Shown: piece after piece, positions 23,621 to 30,603 of the stretch | Position numbering within the stretch: the stretch's first letter is position 1 | How the letters are laid out: each line of letters opens with the position of its first letter | Source of the DNA: JBEIFW01 sp044370695 | Lineage (GTDB): Bacteria; Actinomycetota; Acidimicrobiia; Acidimicrobiales; Ilumatobacteraceae | DNA: 37,207 nt | Reading direction: 5' to 3' | Assembly: GCA_044370695.1 (NCBI GenBank) | Contig: JBILVB010000021.1 | Location: forward strand, 1-37,207 | Notes under the pieces: generated by a model | Databases searched by the model: none | What the model was told of the DNA's origin: nothing | The model's input: the letters and a program-made list of their open reading frames with translations, nothing else | Made by a program: the position numbers and the translations under genes

Positions 23621-24226
23621 GTGGCCTCCGGCGGCGATCGACGCATCCTCACCGTGCCCAACGTGGTGACCGTCGTGCGCCTGTCGTGCCTGCCGCTGTT
23701 CCTGTGGTTGCTGTTCGGGCGCGACGACCGTGCGTCGGCGGCGTGGCTGCTCGGTGCCCTCGGCGCCACCGACTGGGTGGACGGGTTCGTGGCCCGCCGG
23801 TTCGGCCAGGTGTCGGAGCTGGGCAAGGTGCTCGACCCGACCGCCGACCGGTTGCTGTTCCTCGTCGGGGTCGGCGGGATCGTCGCCGACGGCTCGGCGC
23901 CGCTGTGGTTCGCCCTCGCCGTGCTCGTGCGCGAAGGCGTGCTGGGCATCGTGCTCGTCGGCTTGACGCTCGCCGGGATGCAGCGCTTCGACGTCACGTG
24001 GTGGGGCAAGGCGGCGACGTTCGCGTTGATGTGGACGTTCCCGTTCTTTCTGATGGGCAACGCCGGCTCGGGACTGTGGTTCGGGTTCTGCGCGACGGCC
24101 GCCTGGGTGGTCGGTGTCCCCGGGCTGGTGCTGAGTTGGTGGTCGGCCGCGCAGTACGTCCCCACCATCCGGCGATCGCTCGCCGACGGCCGGGCGGACC
24201 GGGCGGGCCGAGCCGGCGTGGCCTGA
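23621..24226 (+). CDS. CDP-alcohol phosphatidyltransferase
   Basis: This membrane enzyme of phospholipid synthesis has 201 residues and several hydrophobic helices. It moves a phosphatidyl group from a CDP-lipid to an alcohol. The full signature D-x2-DG-x2-AR-x8-G-x3-D-x3-D is present as DWVDGFVARR ... G ... D ... D (Asp51, Asp54, Gly55, Ala58, Arg59, Gly68, Asp72, Asp76). The closest general type is PgsA, but the acceptor alcohol cannot be read off. A GTG at 23621 is preferred over the ATG at 23609 because that ATG lies inside the -10 box TATGCT. In Mycobacterium a pgsA-like gene also lies shortly upstream of gcvH, as here. Confidence 0.92.
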   Translation: MASGGDRRILTVPNVVTVVRLSCLPLFLWLLFGRDDRASAAWLLGALGATDWVDGFVARRFGQVSELGKVLDPTADRLLFLVGVGGIVADGSAPLWFALAVLVREGVLGIVLVGLTLAGMQRFDVTWWGKAATFALMWTFPFFLMGNAGSGLWFGFCATAAWVVGVPGLVLSWWSAAQYVPTIRRSLADGRADRAGRAGVA

Positions 24227-24239
24227 GCGGGCGGTTGCG

Positions 24240-26720
24240 ATGCGAGCGGTGGTCCTGGCCGGCGGGGAAGGAACACGGCTGCGGCCACTGACGTCGAACG
24301 CGCCCAAACCGATGCTGCCGATCGCGAACCGGCCGACGATCGAGCACGTCGTCGACCTGCTCCGCCGTCACGGCGTCGAGGAGATCGTGATCACGGTGTC
24401 GTACATGGCGAACGTGATCGACCGCCAGCTCGGGGACGGCCGCGAGCTCGGCGTGTCGATCGTCTACGTCCAAGAGCCCGCTCCGCTGGGCACCGCAGGA
24501 AGCGTGCGCAACGCGAAGGACTGGCTCGACGACCGGTTCCTGGTGCTGTCCGGCGACGTGGTCACCGACATCGACCTGACCGCACTCGTCCGCCTGCACG
24601 ACGAGCGCTCGGCGCTCGCCACGTTGGCGCTGGCCCGGGTGCCCAACCCCCGCGAGTTCGGGATGGTCACCCTTCGAGCGGACGGCACGGTGGAACGGTT
24701 CCTGGAGAAACCCGGGCGGGGACAGGTGTTCTCCGACACGGTGAGCACCGGCATCTACGTGTTGGACCCGGCGATCCTCGACCGGATCCCGACCGGCCGG
24801 CTCGTCGACTTCTCCCTCGACGTGTTCCCCGGCCTGCTCGCCGGCGGTGGGCTGCACGGCGCCGTGGTCGACGGGTTCTGGGAGGACGTCGGCACGTTGG
24901 AGTCCTACCTGCGCGTGCACACCGCCGTGCTCGACGGCGCCGTCTCGCTCCGAATCCCCGGATTCCAGGTTGCGCCGGGCGTGTGGCTCGGGGAGGGCGC
25001 CGAGATCGACCCTGCCGCGGTCGTGGACGGCCCGGCGGTCATCGGGCCCGGCGTGCGGATCGGGCCCGGATGCCGGCTGGGGCCCTACAGCGTGATCGGG
25101 GCCAACGTCGGGCTCCTCGCCGACGTCGACGTCGAGCGCAGCGTGTTGCACGACAACGTCCACGTTGCGCCGGGTGCCCGGCTGCGCGGTGCCGTCGTCG
25201 GCCGTGGCGCGGTGCTCGGGGGCAACGTGCGCGTCGCGGAGTCGGCGGTACTCGGCGACGGGGTGCACGTCGGGGCCAACGCCGTGCTCGGTGAGGGCGT
25301 CAAGGTGTACCCGGGCAAGACCGTCGAAGACGGCGCGGTCGTCAACTCGTCGATCGTGTGGGCCAGCCGGGCGCCACGCAGCCTGTTCGGACCCCAGGGC
25401 GTCAGCGGGATCGCCAACATCGACGTCACCCCCGAACTCGCCATCGACGTGGCGATGGCGTTCGGAGCGACGTTGCGCAAGGGGTCCTCGGTCGTCGCCT
25501 CCCGGGATTCGAGCCGATCGGCTCGCATGCTCAAACGGGCGGTGATGGCCGGTCTGAACGCGAGCGGCATCGACGTCCTCGACCTCGAGGTGGCCTCGTT
25601 GCCGGTCACCCGGTTCCTGACCCGGACCCCGCGCGCCGCAGGCGGGGTGTCGGTCCGGCTGGTTCCCGGTGACCCGCGCCGCGTCACGCTGCGATTCCTC
25701 GACGCCGACGGGGCCGATCTCGCCGAGGACCGCCAGCGGGCCGTCGAACGCCACGTGCAGCGCGAGGACCAGCGACGGGCCCTGCCCGAGGAGGTCGGCG
25801 ACATCTCCTTCCCGGCCCGGGCCCTCGAGACGTACGCCGTGGCGCTGGAGGCGACCGTCGACATCGCCGCCATCGAGGCCCGGCGCTTCAAACTCGTCGT
25901 CGACTACGCGTACGGCACCGCCACCCAGGCGATGACCAACGTGCTCGCGAAGCTGGGCGCCGACGTGCTGGCGCTGAACCCCTACCAGTCGACCCGCCAG
26001 ATGCTGTCGTTCTCCTTCGCCGAGGCGTCGGCTCGCGTCGCAGGCCACGTGCGCAGTGCGGGCGCCGACCTCGGCGCCGTGATCGGCCCCGACGGCGAAC
26101 GGCTCATGCTCGTCGACGACCGCGGCGCCGTGCTCGACGACGCGACCGCGCTGCTGGTGCTCGTCGAGCTCGCCGCAGCGGGCGGACTCGGGCCGCGGAT
26201 CGCGGTCCCGGTGTCGGCGTCTCGCCACGTCGAGACCGTCGCGGGTGCGCACGGCGTCGAGGTGGTGCGGACCAAGATGGCCGACGCTGCGCTGCTGTCC
26301 GCCGGGATTGCGCCGGTTGGGTTCGCAGGCGACGGCGCCGGTGGCTTTGCAGTGCCCCGCTTCCTGCCGGCCTTCGACGCCGCGGCGACGCTCGTCACGG
26401 TGCTGGGACTGCTCGCCGATCGGGGTGAGCCGCTGTCGGCGGTCCGGGCGCGGCTGCCGAGGGTCCACCTGGCCCGTCTCGAGGTGCCGACCCCGTGGGA
26501 GCGCACCGGTGCGGCCATGCGGGCCGTGATCGACGACCTCGCCGGCCAGGAGCTCGAGACCATCGACGGGGTCAAGGTTCGCTACGACGACGGCTGGGCG
26601 CTGCTCGTGCCGGGTCCGGCGACGCCCGTGGTCCAGGTGTGGGCCGAAGCGGCCGACGACGACGCCGCCGCCCGCCGCGCGGCGACCCACGCCCGGCGCC
26701 TGCAGCAGCTGGCGGGCTGA
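24240..26720 (+). CDS. Mannose-1-phosphate guanylyltransferase/phosphomannomutase-like fusion
   Basis: This 826-residue protein has three parts. Residues 1-235 are a nucleotidyltransferase with GGEGTRLRPLT, the metal Asp in LVLSGDVVTD, and EKPGRGQVFSDTVSTGIYV. About 250-370 form a left-handed hexapeptide-repeat helix (for example AVIGPGVRIGPGCRLG). From about 380 on it resembles phosphohexomutases. The mutase part lacks both catalytic signatures: the phosphoserine loop TASHNP is SRDSSRSAR and the magnesium loop DGDGDR is PDGER. It is thus likely a regulatory or structural domain, a state I also recall from Streptomyces homologues. Expected role: making a nucleotide sugar for glycan or glycolipid synthesis; GDP-mannose is the usual annotation. 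It starts 13 bases after the phosphatidyltransferase and is probably in its operon. Confidence 0.9.
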   Translation: MRAVVLAGGEGTRLRPLTSNAPKPMLPIANRPTIEHVVDLLRRHGVEEIVITVSYMANVIDRQLGDGRELGVSIVYVQEPAPLGTAGSVRNAKDWLDDRFLVLSGDVVTDIDLTALVRLHDERSALATLALARVPNPREFGMVTLRADGTVERFLEKPGRGQVFSDTVSTGIYVLDPAILDRIPTGRLVDFSLDVFPGLLAGGGLHGAVVDGFWEDVGTLESYLRVHTAVLDGAVSLRIPGFQVAPGVWLGEGAEIDPAAVVDGPAVIGPGVRIGPGCRLGPYSVIGANVGLLADVDVERSVLHDNVHVAPGARLRGAVVGRGAVLGGNVRVAESAVLGDGVHVGANAVLGEGVKVYPGKTVEDGAVVNSSIVWASRAPRSLFGPQGVSGIANIDVTPELAIDVAMAFGATLRKGSSVVASRDSSRSARMLKRAVMAGLNASGIDVLDLEVASLPVTRFLTRTPRAAGGVSVRLVPGDPRRVTLRFLDADGADLAEDRQRAVERHVQREDQRRALPEEVGDISFPARALETYAVALEATVDIAAIEARRFKLVVDYAYGTATQAMTNVLAKLGADVLALNPYQSTRQMLSFSFAEASARVAGHVRSAGADLGAVIGPDGERLMLVDDRGAVLDDATALLVLVELAAAGGLGPRIAVPVSASRHVETVAGAHGVEVVRTKMADAALLSAGIAPVGFAGDGAGGFAVPRFLPAFDAAATLVTVLGLLADRGEPLSAVRARLPRVHLARLEVPTPWERTGAAMRAVIDDLAGQELETIDGVKVRYDDGWALLVPGPATPVVQVWAEAADDDAAARRAATHARRLQQLAG

Positions 26721-26744
26721 CGACCGGTGCCGGGCCGCTAGCGT
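26717..26744 (+). promoter_or_regulatory. gcvH promoter, leaderless type
   Basis: CTGACG (26717-26722), then 16 bases, then TAGCGT (26739-26744), then 7 bases to the gcvH ATG. The -35 box overlaps the stop codon of the preceding gene. Confidence 0.6.
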
Positions 26745-26751
26745 TCGGTGC

Positions 26752-27144
26752 ATGAACGTGCCCGGCCAGCTGCGCTACTCGACCGACCATGAGTGGGCCC
26801 TGCTCGAGGACGGTGCCGTGCGCGTCGGCATCACCGAGTACGCACAGGACGCGCTCGGTGACGTGGTGTTCGTGCAGATGCCGTCGGTGGGCACCGCCGT
26901 GGTCGCCGGTGAGGCGTTCGGCGAGGTCGAGTCCACCAAGTCCGTGTCGGACCTCTACGCCCCGGTGTCGGGGACGGTGGTCGCCGTGAACGAGGGGCTC
27001 GGCGCCGAACCCGAGTCGGTCAACCAGGACCCGTACGGCGCCGGCTGGCTCTGCGTGATCCGCCCCGACGACCCCGCCCAGTTCGAGACCCAGTTCGCGG
27101 CGTTGCTCGATGCCGACGGCTATCGGGCGCTCGTCGACGGCTGA
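26752..27144 (+). CDS. gcvH: Glycine cleavage system H protein
   Basis: This is the lipoyl carrier of the glycine cleavage complex, shuttling the aminomethyl group between P, T and L proteins. It has the normal length of 130 residues. The lipoylation site is Lys63 in ESTKSVSDL. The N-terminal YSTDHEWALLEDG and the late NQDPYGAGWLCVIRP are family hallmarks. The ATG follows a -10 box by 7 bases, so it is likely translated from a leaderless mRNA. It leads a run of genes (GarA-like, FtsR-like) whose order matches Mycobacterium. Its partners gcvT and gcvP lie 3-7 kb downstream under separate promoters. Confidence 0.98.
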   Translation: MNVPGQLRYSTDHEWALLEDGAVRVGITEYAQDALGDVVFVQMPSVGTAVVAGEAFGEVESTKSVSDLYAPVSGTVVAVNEGLGAEPESVNQDPYGAGWLCVIRPDDPAQFETQFAALLDADGYRALVDG

Positions 27145-27150
27145 CCGGCC

Positions 27151-27645
27151 GTGGCGGCGCTGTTCTGCAACCAGTGCGGGCATCGCAACCCGCCCGATTC
27201 CAACTTCTGCTCGGTGTGCGGGGCACCGCTCGACGTCGTGCGCGCCGAGCGCACGATCACGTTCCACACCCGGGAGCCCGGCGAGACCGCCCCGGAACCC
27301 GACGACGACGTGGTCGTCAACCTCGCCGACCTGCCCGGCGGGCAGGGCGTGCTGCTCGTGCGTTCCGGCCCACAGGCCGGTCTTCGGGTCCAACTCACCA
27401 AGGCGGTCACCACCCTGGGGCGCAGCGACGACGCCGACGTGTCGCTCGACGACATCACCGTGTCCCGCCAGCACGTCGAGGTCGTGCGTACCGCCGAGGG
27501 GTTCGCGGTGCGCGACGCCGGGTCGCTCAACGGTACGTATCTGAACCACGAGCGCATCGACGGCAGCCGCCCGCTCGTCCACGGTGACGAGCTCCAGGTG
27601 GGGAAGTTCAAGCTCGTGTTCCTCCTCGGGGCCGACGCCGGGTGA
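27151..27645 (+). CDS. garA: Zinc-ribbon/FHA protein, GarA/OdhI-like
   Basis: This signalling protein has 164 residues. The C-terminal half is an FHA domain with Arg91 (TLGRSDD), Ser105 and His108 (VSRQHVE) and Asn127 (SLNGTY), the phosphothreonine-binding residues. It closely resembles GarA/OdhI, which bind and inhibit 2-oxoglutarate dehydrogenase and control glutamate metabolism. Its place after gcvH matches garA (Rv1827). Unlike GarA, the N-terminus is a zinc ribbon (Cys6, Cys9, Cys20, Cys23), and the paired-Thr kinase site (ETTSVF in M. tuberculosis GarA) is not seen. A short Thr-containing linker (ERTITFHTREPGET) remains. Control by phosphorylation may thus be changed or replaced by zinc or redox sensing (inference). 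It starts with GTG 6 bases after gcvH; its end overlaps the next start (GTGA). Confidence 0.88.
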   Translation: MAALFCNQCGHRNPPDSNFCSVCGAPLDVVRAERTITFHTREPGETAPEPDDDVVVNLADLPGGQGVLLVRSGPQAGLRVQLTKAVTTLGRSDDADVSLDDITVSRQHVEVVRTAEGFAVRDAGSLNGTYLNHERIDGSRPLVHGDELQVGKFKLVFLLGADAG

Positions 27646-28364
27646 GCGGCGAGGTGGAGCGGCCGTTCCTGTCGATCGGTGAGGTGCTCGCCGTCCTACA
27701 GCCGGAGTTCCCCGACGTCACCATCTCCAAGATCCGGTTCCTCGAGAGCCAGGGCTTGATCGACCCGGAGCGCACGGCCAGCGGTTACCGGAAGTTCTAC
27801 GACGCCGACCTGCGGCGCCTGCGGTTCATCCTGCGTGAGCAGAAGGAGCACTTCCTCCCGCTGCGGGTCATCAAGGATCGGCTCGCCACCGAGCCCACCG
27901 GTCCGCTGGCGAACCCGGGCGGCGACGGTCGCGCCGAACCGTCGCCTCCGTCCGCGTCGGCCGGGGCTCCGTCGGGGCTGGCCGTCGAGTTCTCGCTCGA
28001 GGAGCTCGCCGGGGCGAGCGGGCTGCTCGTCGAACAGGTTCGCGAGATCGAGTCGTTCGGTCTGCTGCACGGGCGTACCCGCTCGGGGGTGACGCGCTAC
28101 GGGGCCGACGCACTCGACGTCGCTCGGCTCGCCGCCGCGTTCCTGCGCCACGGCGTCGAGGCCCGGCACCTGCGCATGTACCGCAGCGCCGCCGAGCGAG
28201 AGGTCGGGATCATCGAGCAGGTCGTGCTCCCGCTCGCCAAGCAGCGCAACCCGAAGGTGCGTGCCGAGGCGCAGGGCAAGCTCGACGAGCTCGTGTCGCT
28301 CGGGGCGCGCTTGCGCGACGCGTTGGTGCGCAGCGCGCTCGCCCCGCTCGCCGACCCGCGCTGA
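27642..28364 (+). CDS. ftsR: MerR-family regulator, FtsR (Rv1828) type
   Basis: This DNA-binding regulator has 240 residues. The N-terminal winged helix is FLSIGEVLAVLQPEF ... KIRFLESQGLIDPERTASGYRKFYDADLRRLRFI. A Pro/Ala-rich linker and a second helical region with another MerR-like half (FSLEELAGASGL) follow. The size, the two-part layout and the position after garA match Rv1828, whose Corynebacterium homologue FtsR acts on ftsZ. No metal- or drug-binding Cys set is visible. The GTG at 27642 overlaps the garA stop, indicating coupling. Confidence 0.9.
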   Translation: MSGEVERPFLSIGEVLAVLQPEFPDVTISKIRFLESQGLIDPERTASGYRKFYDADLRRLRFILREQKEHFLPLRVIKDRLATEPTGPLANPGGDGRAEPSPPSASAGAPSGLAVEFSLEELAGASGLLVEQVREIESFGLLHGRTRSGVTRYGADALDVARLAAAFLRHGVEARHLRMYRSAAEREVGIIEQVVLPLAKQRNPKVRAEAQGKLDELVSLGARLRDALVRSALAPLADPR

Positions 28365-28470
28365 GTGGCGCGGCGCGCAGGACCGGGTCGGAACCGGGCG
28401 AGCGGGGCGTCCACCCGGGGGTCGGGGAAGAATCGGTCGCCTGGCACGACACGGTGGACCGTTGCAGCGT

Positions 28471-28476
28471 TAGGGT
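28471..28476 (+). promoter_or_regulatory. -10 box of a probable leaderless promoter (bifunctional-nuclease gene)
   Basis: TAGGGT is followed by 6 bases and then the GTG at 28483. A partial -35 (ACGACA, 28446-28451) lies 19 bases upstream. The rest of the 118-bp gap after ftsR holds nothing else I can identify. Confidence 0.5.
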
Positions 28477-28482
28477 TTTCTC

Positions 28483-28974
28483 GTGATCTCCATGGAGCTG
28501 GTCGGTGTCCGGCTCGAGATGCCGGCGAACCAGCCGATCGTGCTGCTTCGAGAGCAGGGCGAAGAACACCGCCTCTTGCCGATCTACATCGGCCATCCGG
28601 AAGCCATGGCGATCGCACACGCGCTCGACGGCGTCGTGCCTCCCCGCCCGCTGACGCACGATCTGCTGCGTACCGTGATCGAGGAGTTCGGCGGCTCGCT
28701 CGAGAAGGTCGTCGTGAACGACCTGCGCGACCAGACGTTCTTCGCCGAGTTGCACCTTCGCGTCGGTGGGGTCCCCCACACCGTGTCGTGCCGCCCTTCG
28801 GACGGCATTGCGCTGGCGGTGCGCACGGGCGCAGCGATCTTCGCCTCGCCCGCCGTGCTCGACCTGGCCGGTCAGGTGCCCGAGCCGGAGGCGGAGGGCG
28901 AGCAGTCCGAGGAGATCCTCGGCGAGTTCCGGGCGTTCCTCGAGGACGTCAACCCCGAGGATTTCGCCCCCTGA
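28483..28974 (+). CDS. Bifunctional nuclease-domain (DUF151) protein
   Basis: This protein of 163 residues has the BFN/DUF151 domain over its first ~130 residues: MELVGVRLEMPANQPIVLLRE, LPIYIGHPEAMAIAHALDG, RPLTHDLLRTVI and SCRPSDGIALAVRTGAAIFAS are family blocks. The tail is acidic (EPEAEGEQSEEILGEFRAFLEDVNPEDF). The plant founder is reported to have RNase and DNase activity; the bacterial role is unknown. In Mycobacterium the same gene (Rv1829) sits between the two MerR genes, as here. The GTG at 28483 fits the leaderless promoter; an in-frame ATG at 28492 is the alternative. Confidence 0.93.
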   Translation: MISMELVGVRLEMPANQPIVLLREQGEEHRLLPIYIGHPEAMAIAHALDGVVPPRPLTHDLLRTVIEEFGGSLEKVVVNDLRDQTFFAELHLRVGGVPHTVSCRPSDGIALAVRTGAAIFASPAVLDLAGQVPEPEAEGEQSEEILGEFRAFLEDVNPEDFAP

Positions 28975-28988
28975 GCCGCCCCGGGTGC

Positions 28989-29016
28989 TTGACGACGACA
29001 GCGGCGTAACTACGCT
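28989..29016 (+). promoter_or_regulatory. Promoter of the MerR-gcvT operon
   Basis: TTGACG (28989-28994), then 16 bases, then TACGCT (29011-29016). It is the best two-box promoter in the window. Transcription would start near 29023, giving a leader of about 28 bases with GGAGG at 29041-29045 five bases before the GTG at 29051. Confidence 0.65.
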
Positions 29017-29050
29017 GCGGTGGTTCGACGGGCGGCCCTCGGAGGTTCTC

Positions 29051-29548
29051 GTGTCCCTGACGTCTGGCGCAACCAACGTTCCGTCGTCGGACGTGGCCGG
29101 GTTCTCCGGCACGCAGGCGGCCGAGATCGTCGGCATCTCCTACCGGCAGCTCGACTACTGGGCGCGCACCGAACTCGTGCGCCCGTCGCTGTCGCAGGCG
29201 CGGGGGAGCGGTTCGCGCCGGCTCTACTCGTACCGCGACCTGCTCGAGCTCCGCATGATCAAGAAGCTGCTCGACGCCGGCATCAAGCTCGAGTCCGTCC
29301 GCCAGGTGTTCGACTACCTGCGCGGCTCGACCGGGGTCGACATCGCCTCGGCGAACCTGGTGATCGCGGGAAACCGGGTGCTGCTGTGCGACGACGACAC
29401 GCTGATCGACGTCGTGAAGCGGGGCCAGGGCGTGCTCAACGTGTTGCCCATGGGTGACGTGAAACGGGACGTCGACGCAGCGATCGTCGATCTTCCCGGC
29501 GCCGGAGCCCCGGGCGCTGCAGCCACGCCGTCGGCCATGGCCCGGTGA
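29051..29548 (+). CDS. MerR-family regulator, ResR (Rv1830) type
   Basis: This 165-residue regulator has a MerR winged helix at about 15-85: FSGTQAAEIVGISYRQLDYWARTELVRPSLSQARGSGSRRLYSYRDLLELRMIKKLLDAGI, shown here only to mark the span. The C-terminal ~70 residues (VDIASANLVIAGNRVLLCDDD) match the Rv1830 group and have no known ligand site. Position relative to the BFN gene also matches Rv1830. The GTG start has an ideal GGAGG. Its stop overlaps the gcvT start (GTGA), so the regulator and gcvT are translated from one message; in Mycobacterium gcvT lies elsewhere. Confidence 0.9.
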   Translation: MSLTSGATNVPSSDVAGFSGTQAAEIVGISYRQLDYWARTELVRPSLSQARGSGSRRLYSYRDLLELRMIKKLLDAGIKLESVRQVFDYLRGSTGVDIASANLVIAGNRVLLCDDDTLIDVVKRGQGVLNVLPMGDVKRDVDAAIVDLPGAGAPGAAATPSAMAR

Positions 29549-30603
29549 GCGACCGCCGGTCCCCCCTCCACGACCGGCACCTGGCCGCCGGGGCCAAGGT
29601 GGTGCCGTTCGGCGGGTGGGACATGCCGCTGCACTATCCGACCGGCACCGTGCACGAGCACCTCGCCTGCCGGTCCGACAGCGCGGTGTTCGACGTGAGC
29701 CACCTCGGCACCGTCCGGGTCACGGGCTCGGGTGCGCACGACCGGTTGCAGGCGGTCCTCACCAACGACCTCGACCGCATCGGGCCGGGCCGGGCCCAGT
29801 ACACCCACCTGCTCGACGACGACGCCGGGGTGCTCGACGACCTGATCGTCTGGTGGGTCGGGCCCGACGAGTTCGACGTGATGCCCAACGCCTCCAACAC
29901 CGACCGGGTGCGCGCGGCGATCGGCGGGAGCGACGTGACCGCCGAGCGGGTCGTGCTCGCCGTGCAAGGCCCCCGGGCCCGGGAACGGGTCGCGCCGTGG
30001 TGGCCGCAGGCGGCCGCCGTCGGCCGGTTCGAGGTGGCCCGCTGCGCCTGGGACGGGCGCGAGTGCCGGGTCGCCGGCACCGGCTACACGGGGGAGGACG
30101 GCATCGAGGTGGCCGCCCCGGTGGCCGTCGCCGGCGCGTTGTGGGATCGGATCCTCGCCGCCGGGATCGTCCCGGCCGGGCTCGGGGCGCGCGACACCCT
30201 GCGCCTCGAGGCCGCCCTGCCGCTCCACGGGCACGAACTCGGCGTCGGTATCACCCCGCTCCAGGCTCGGCTCGGCTGGGTCGTCGCCTGGGACAAGCCG
30301 TCGTTCCGGGGCAAGCCGGCGCTCGAGGCCGAACGGGCCCGGGGCCCGCACCGGGTGTTGCGCGGGATCGCCACCGAGGGCCGCCGGCCGCCGCGGGCCG
30401 AGTGCGCCGTGCTCGTCGCGGGCCGGCGCGTGGGCACGGTCACCAGCGGGAACTTCTCGCCGGTGCTGGGGCACGGCATCGCGCTCGCGCTCGTCGAGCC
30501 CGGCGTCGCGATCGGCGACGCGGTCGAGATCGACGTGCGAGGTACGGCGTTGCCCGGGCAGGTCGTGGCCGTGCCGTTCGTGCGGCCTCAGCGCAGCGCG
30601 TAG
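29545..30603 (+). CDS. gcvT: Aminomethyltransferase, glycine cleavage T protein
   Basis: This enzyme takes the aminomethyl group from H protein, transfers the one-carbon unit to tetrahydrofolate and releases ammonia. It has 352 residues, slightly short for the family. Landmarks are PLHDRHLAAGAKVVPFGGWDMP, SHLGTVRVTG, the conserved Asp region VLDDLIVWW, GTGYTGEDGIEVAAP, GLGARDTLRLEAALPLHGHEL and TSGNFSPVLGHGIALALV. The GTG at 29545 overlaps the MerR stop. The last 16 bases overlap the 3' end of the convergent gcvP. Some inner segments (CRSDSAVFDVSH) vary from the commonest form but no catalytic residue appears lost. Confidence 0.96.
   Translation: MSDRRSPLHDRHLAAGAKVVPFGGWDMPLHYPTGTVHEHLACRSDSAVFDVSHLGTVRVTGSGAHDRLQAVLTNDLDRIGPGRAQYTHLLDDDAGVLDDLIVWWVGPDEFDVMPNASNTDRVRAAIGGSDVTAERVVLAVQGPRARERVAPWWPQAAAVGRFEVARCAWDGRECRVAGTGYTGEDGIEVAAPVAVAGALWDRILAAGIVPAGLGARDTLRLEAALPLHGHELGVGITPLQARLGWVVAWDKPSFRGKPALEAERARGPHRVLRGIATEGRRPPRAECAVLVAGRRVGTVTSGNFSPVLGHGIALALVEPGVAIGDAVEIDVRGTALPGQVVAVPFVRPQRSA

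Noticed and set aside
23573..24307. N-terminal extension of the SDR protein in the same open frame
   Set aside because: It is antisense to the phosphatidyltransferase gene, lacks homology, and the ATG at 23572 begins a complete SDR with a fitting promoter.
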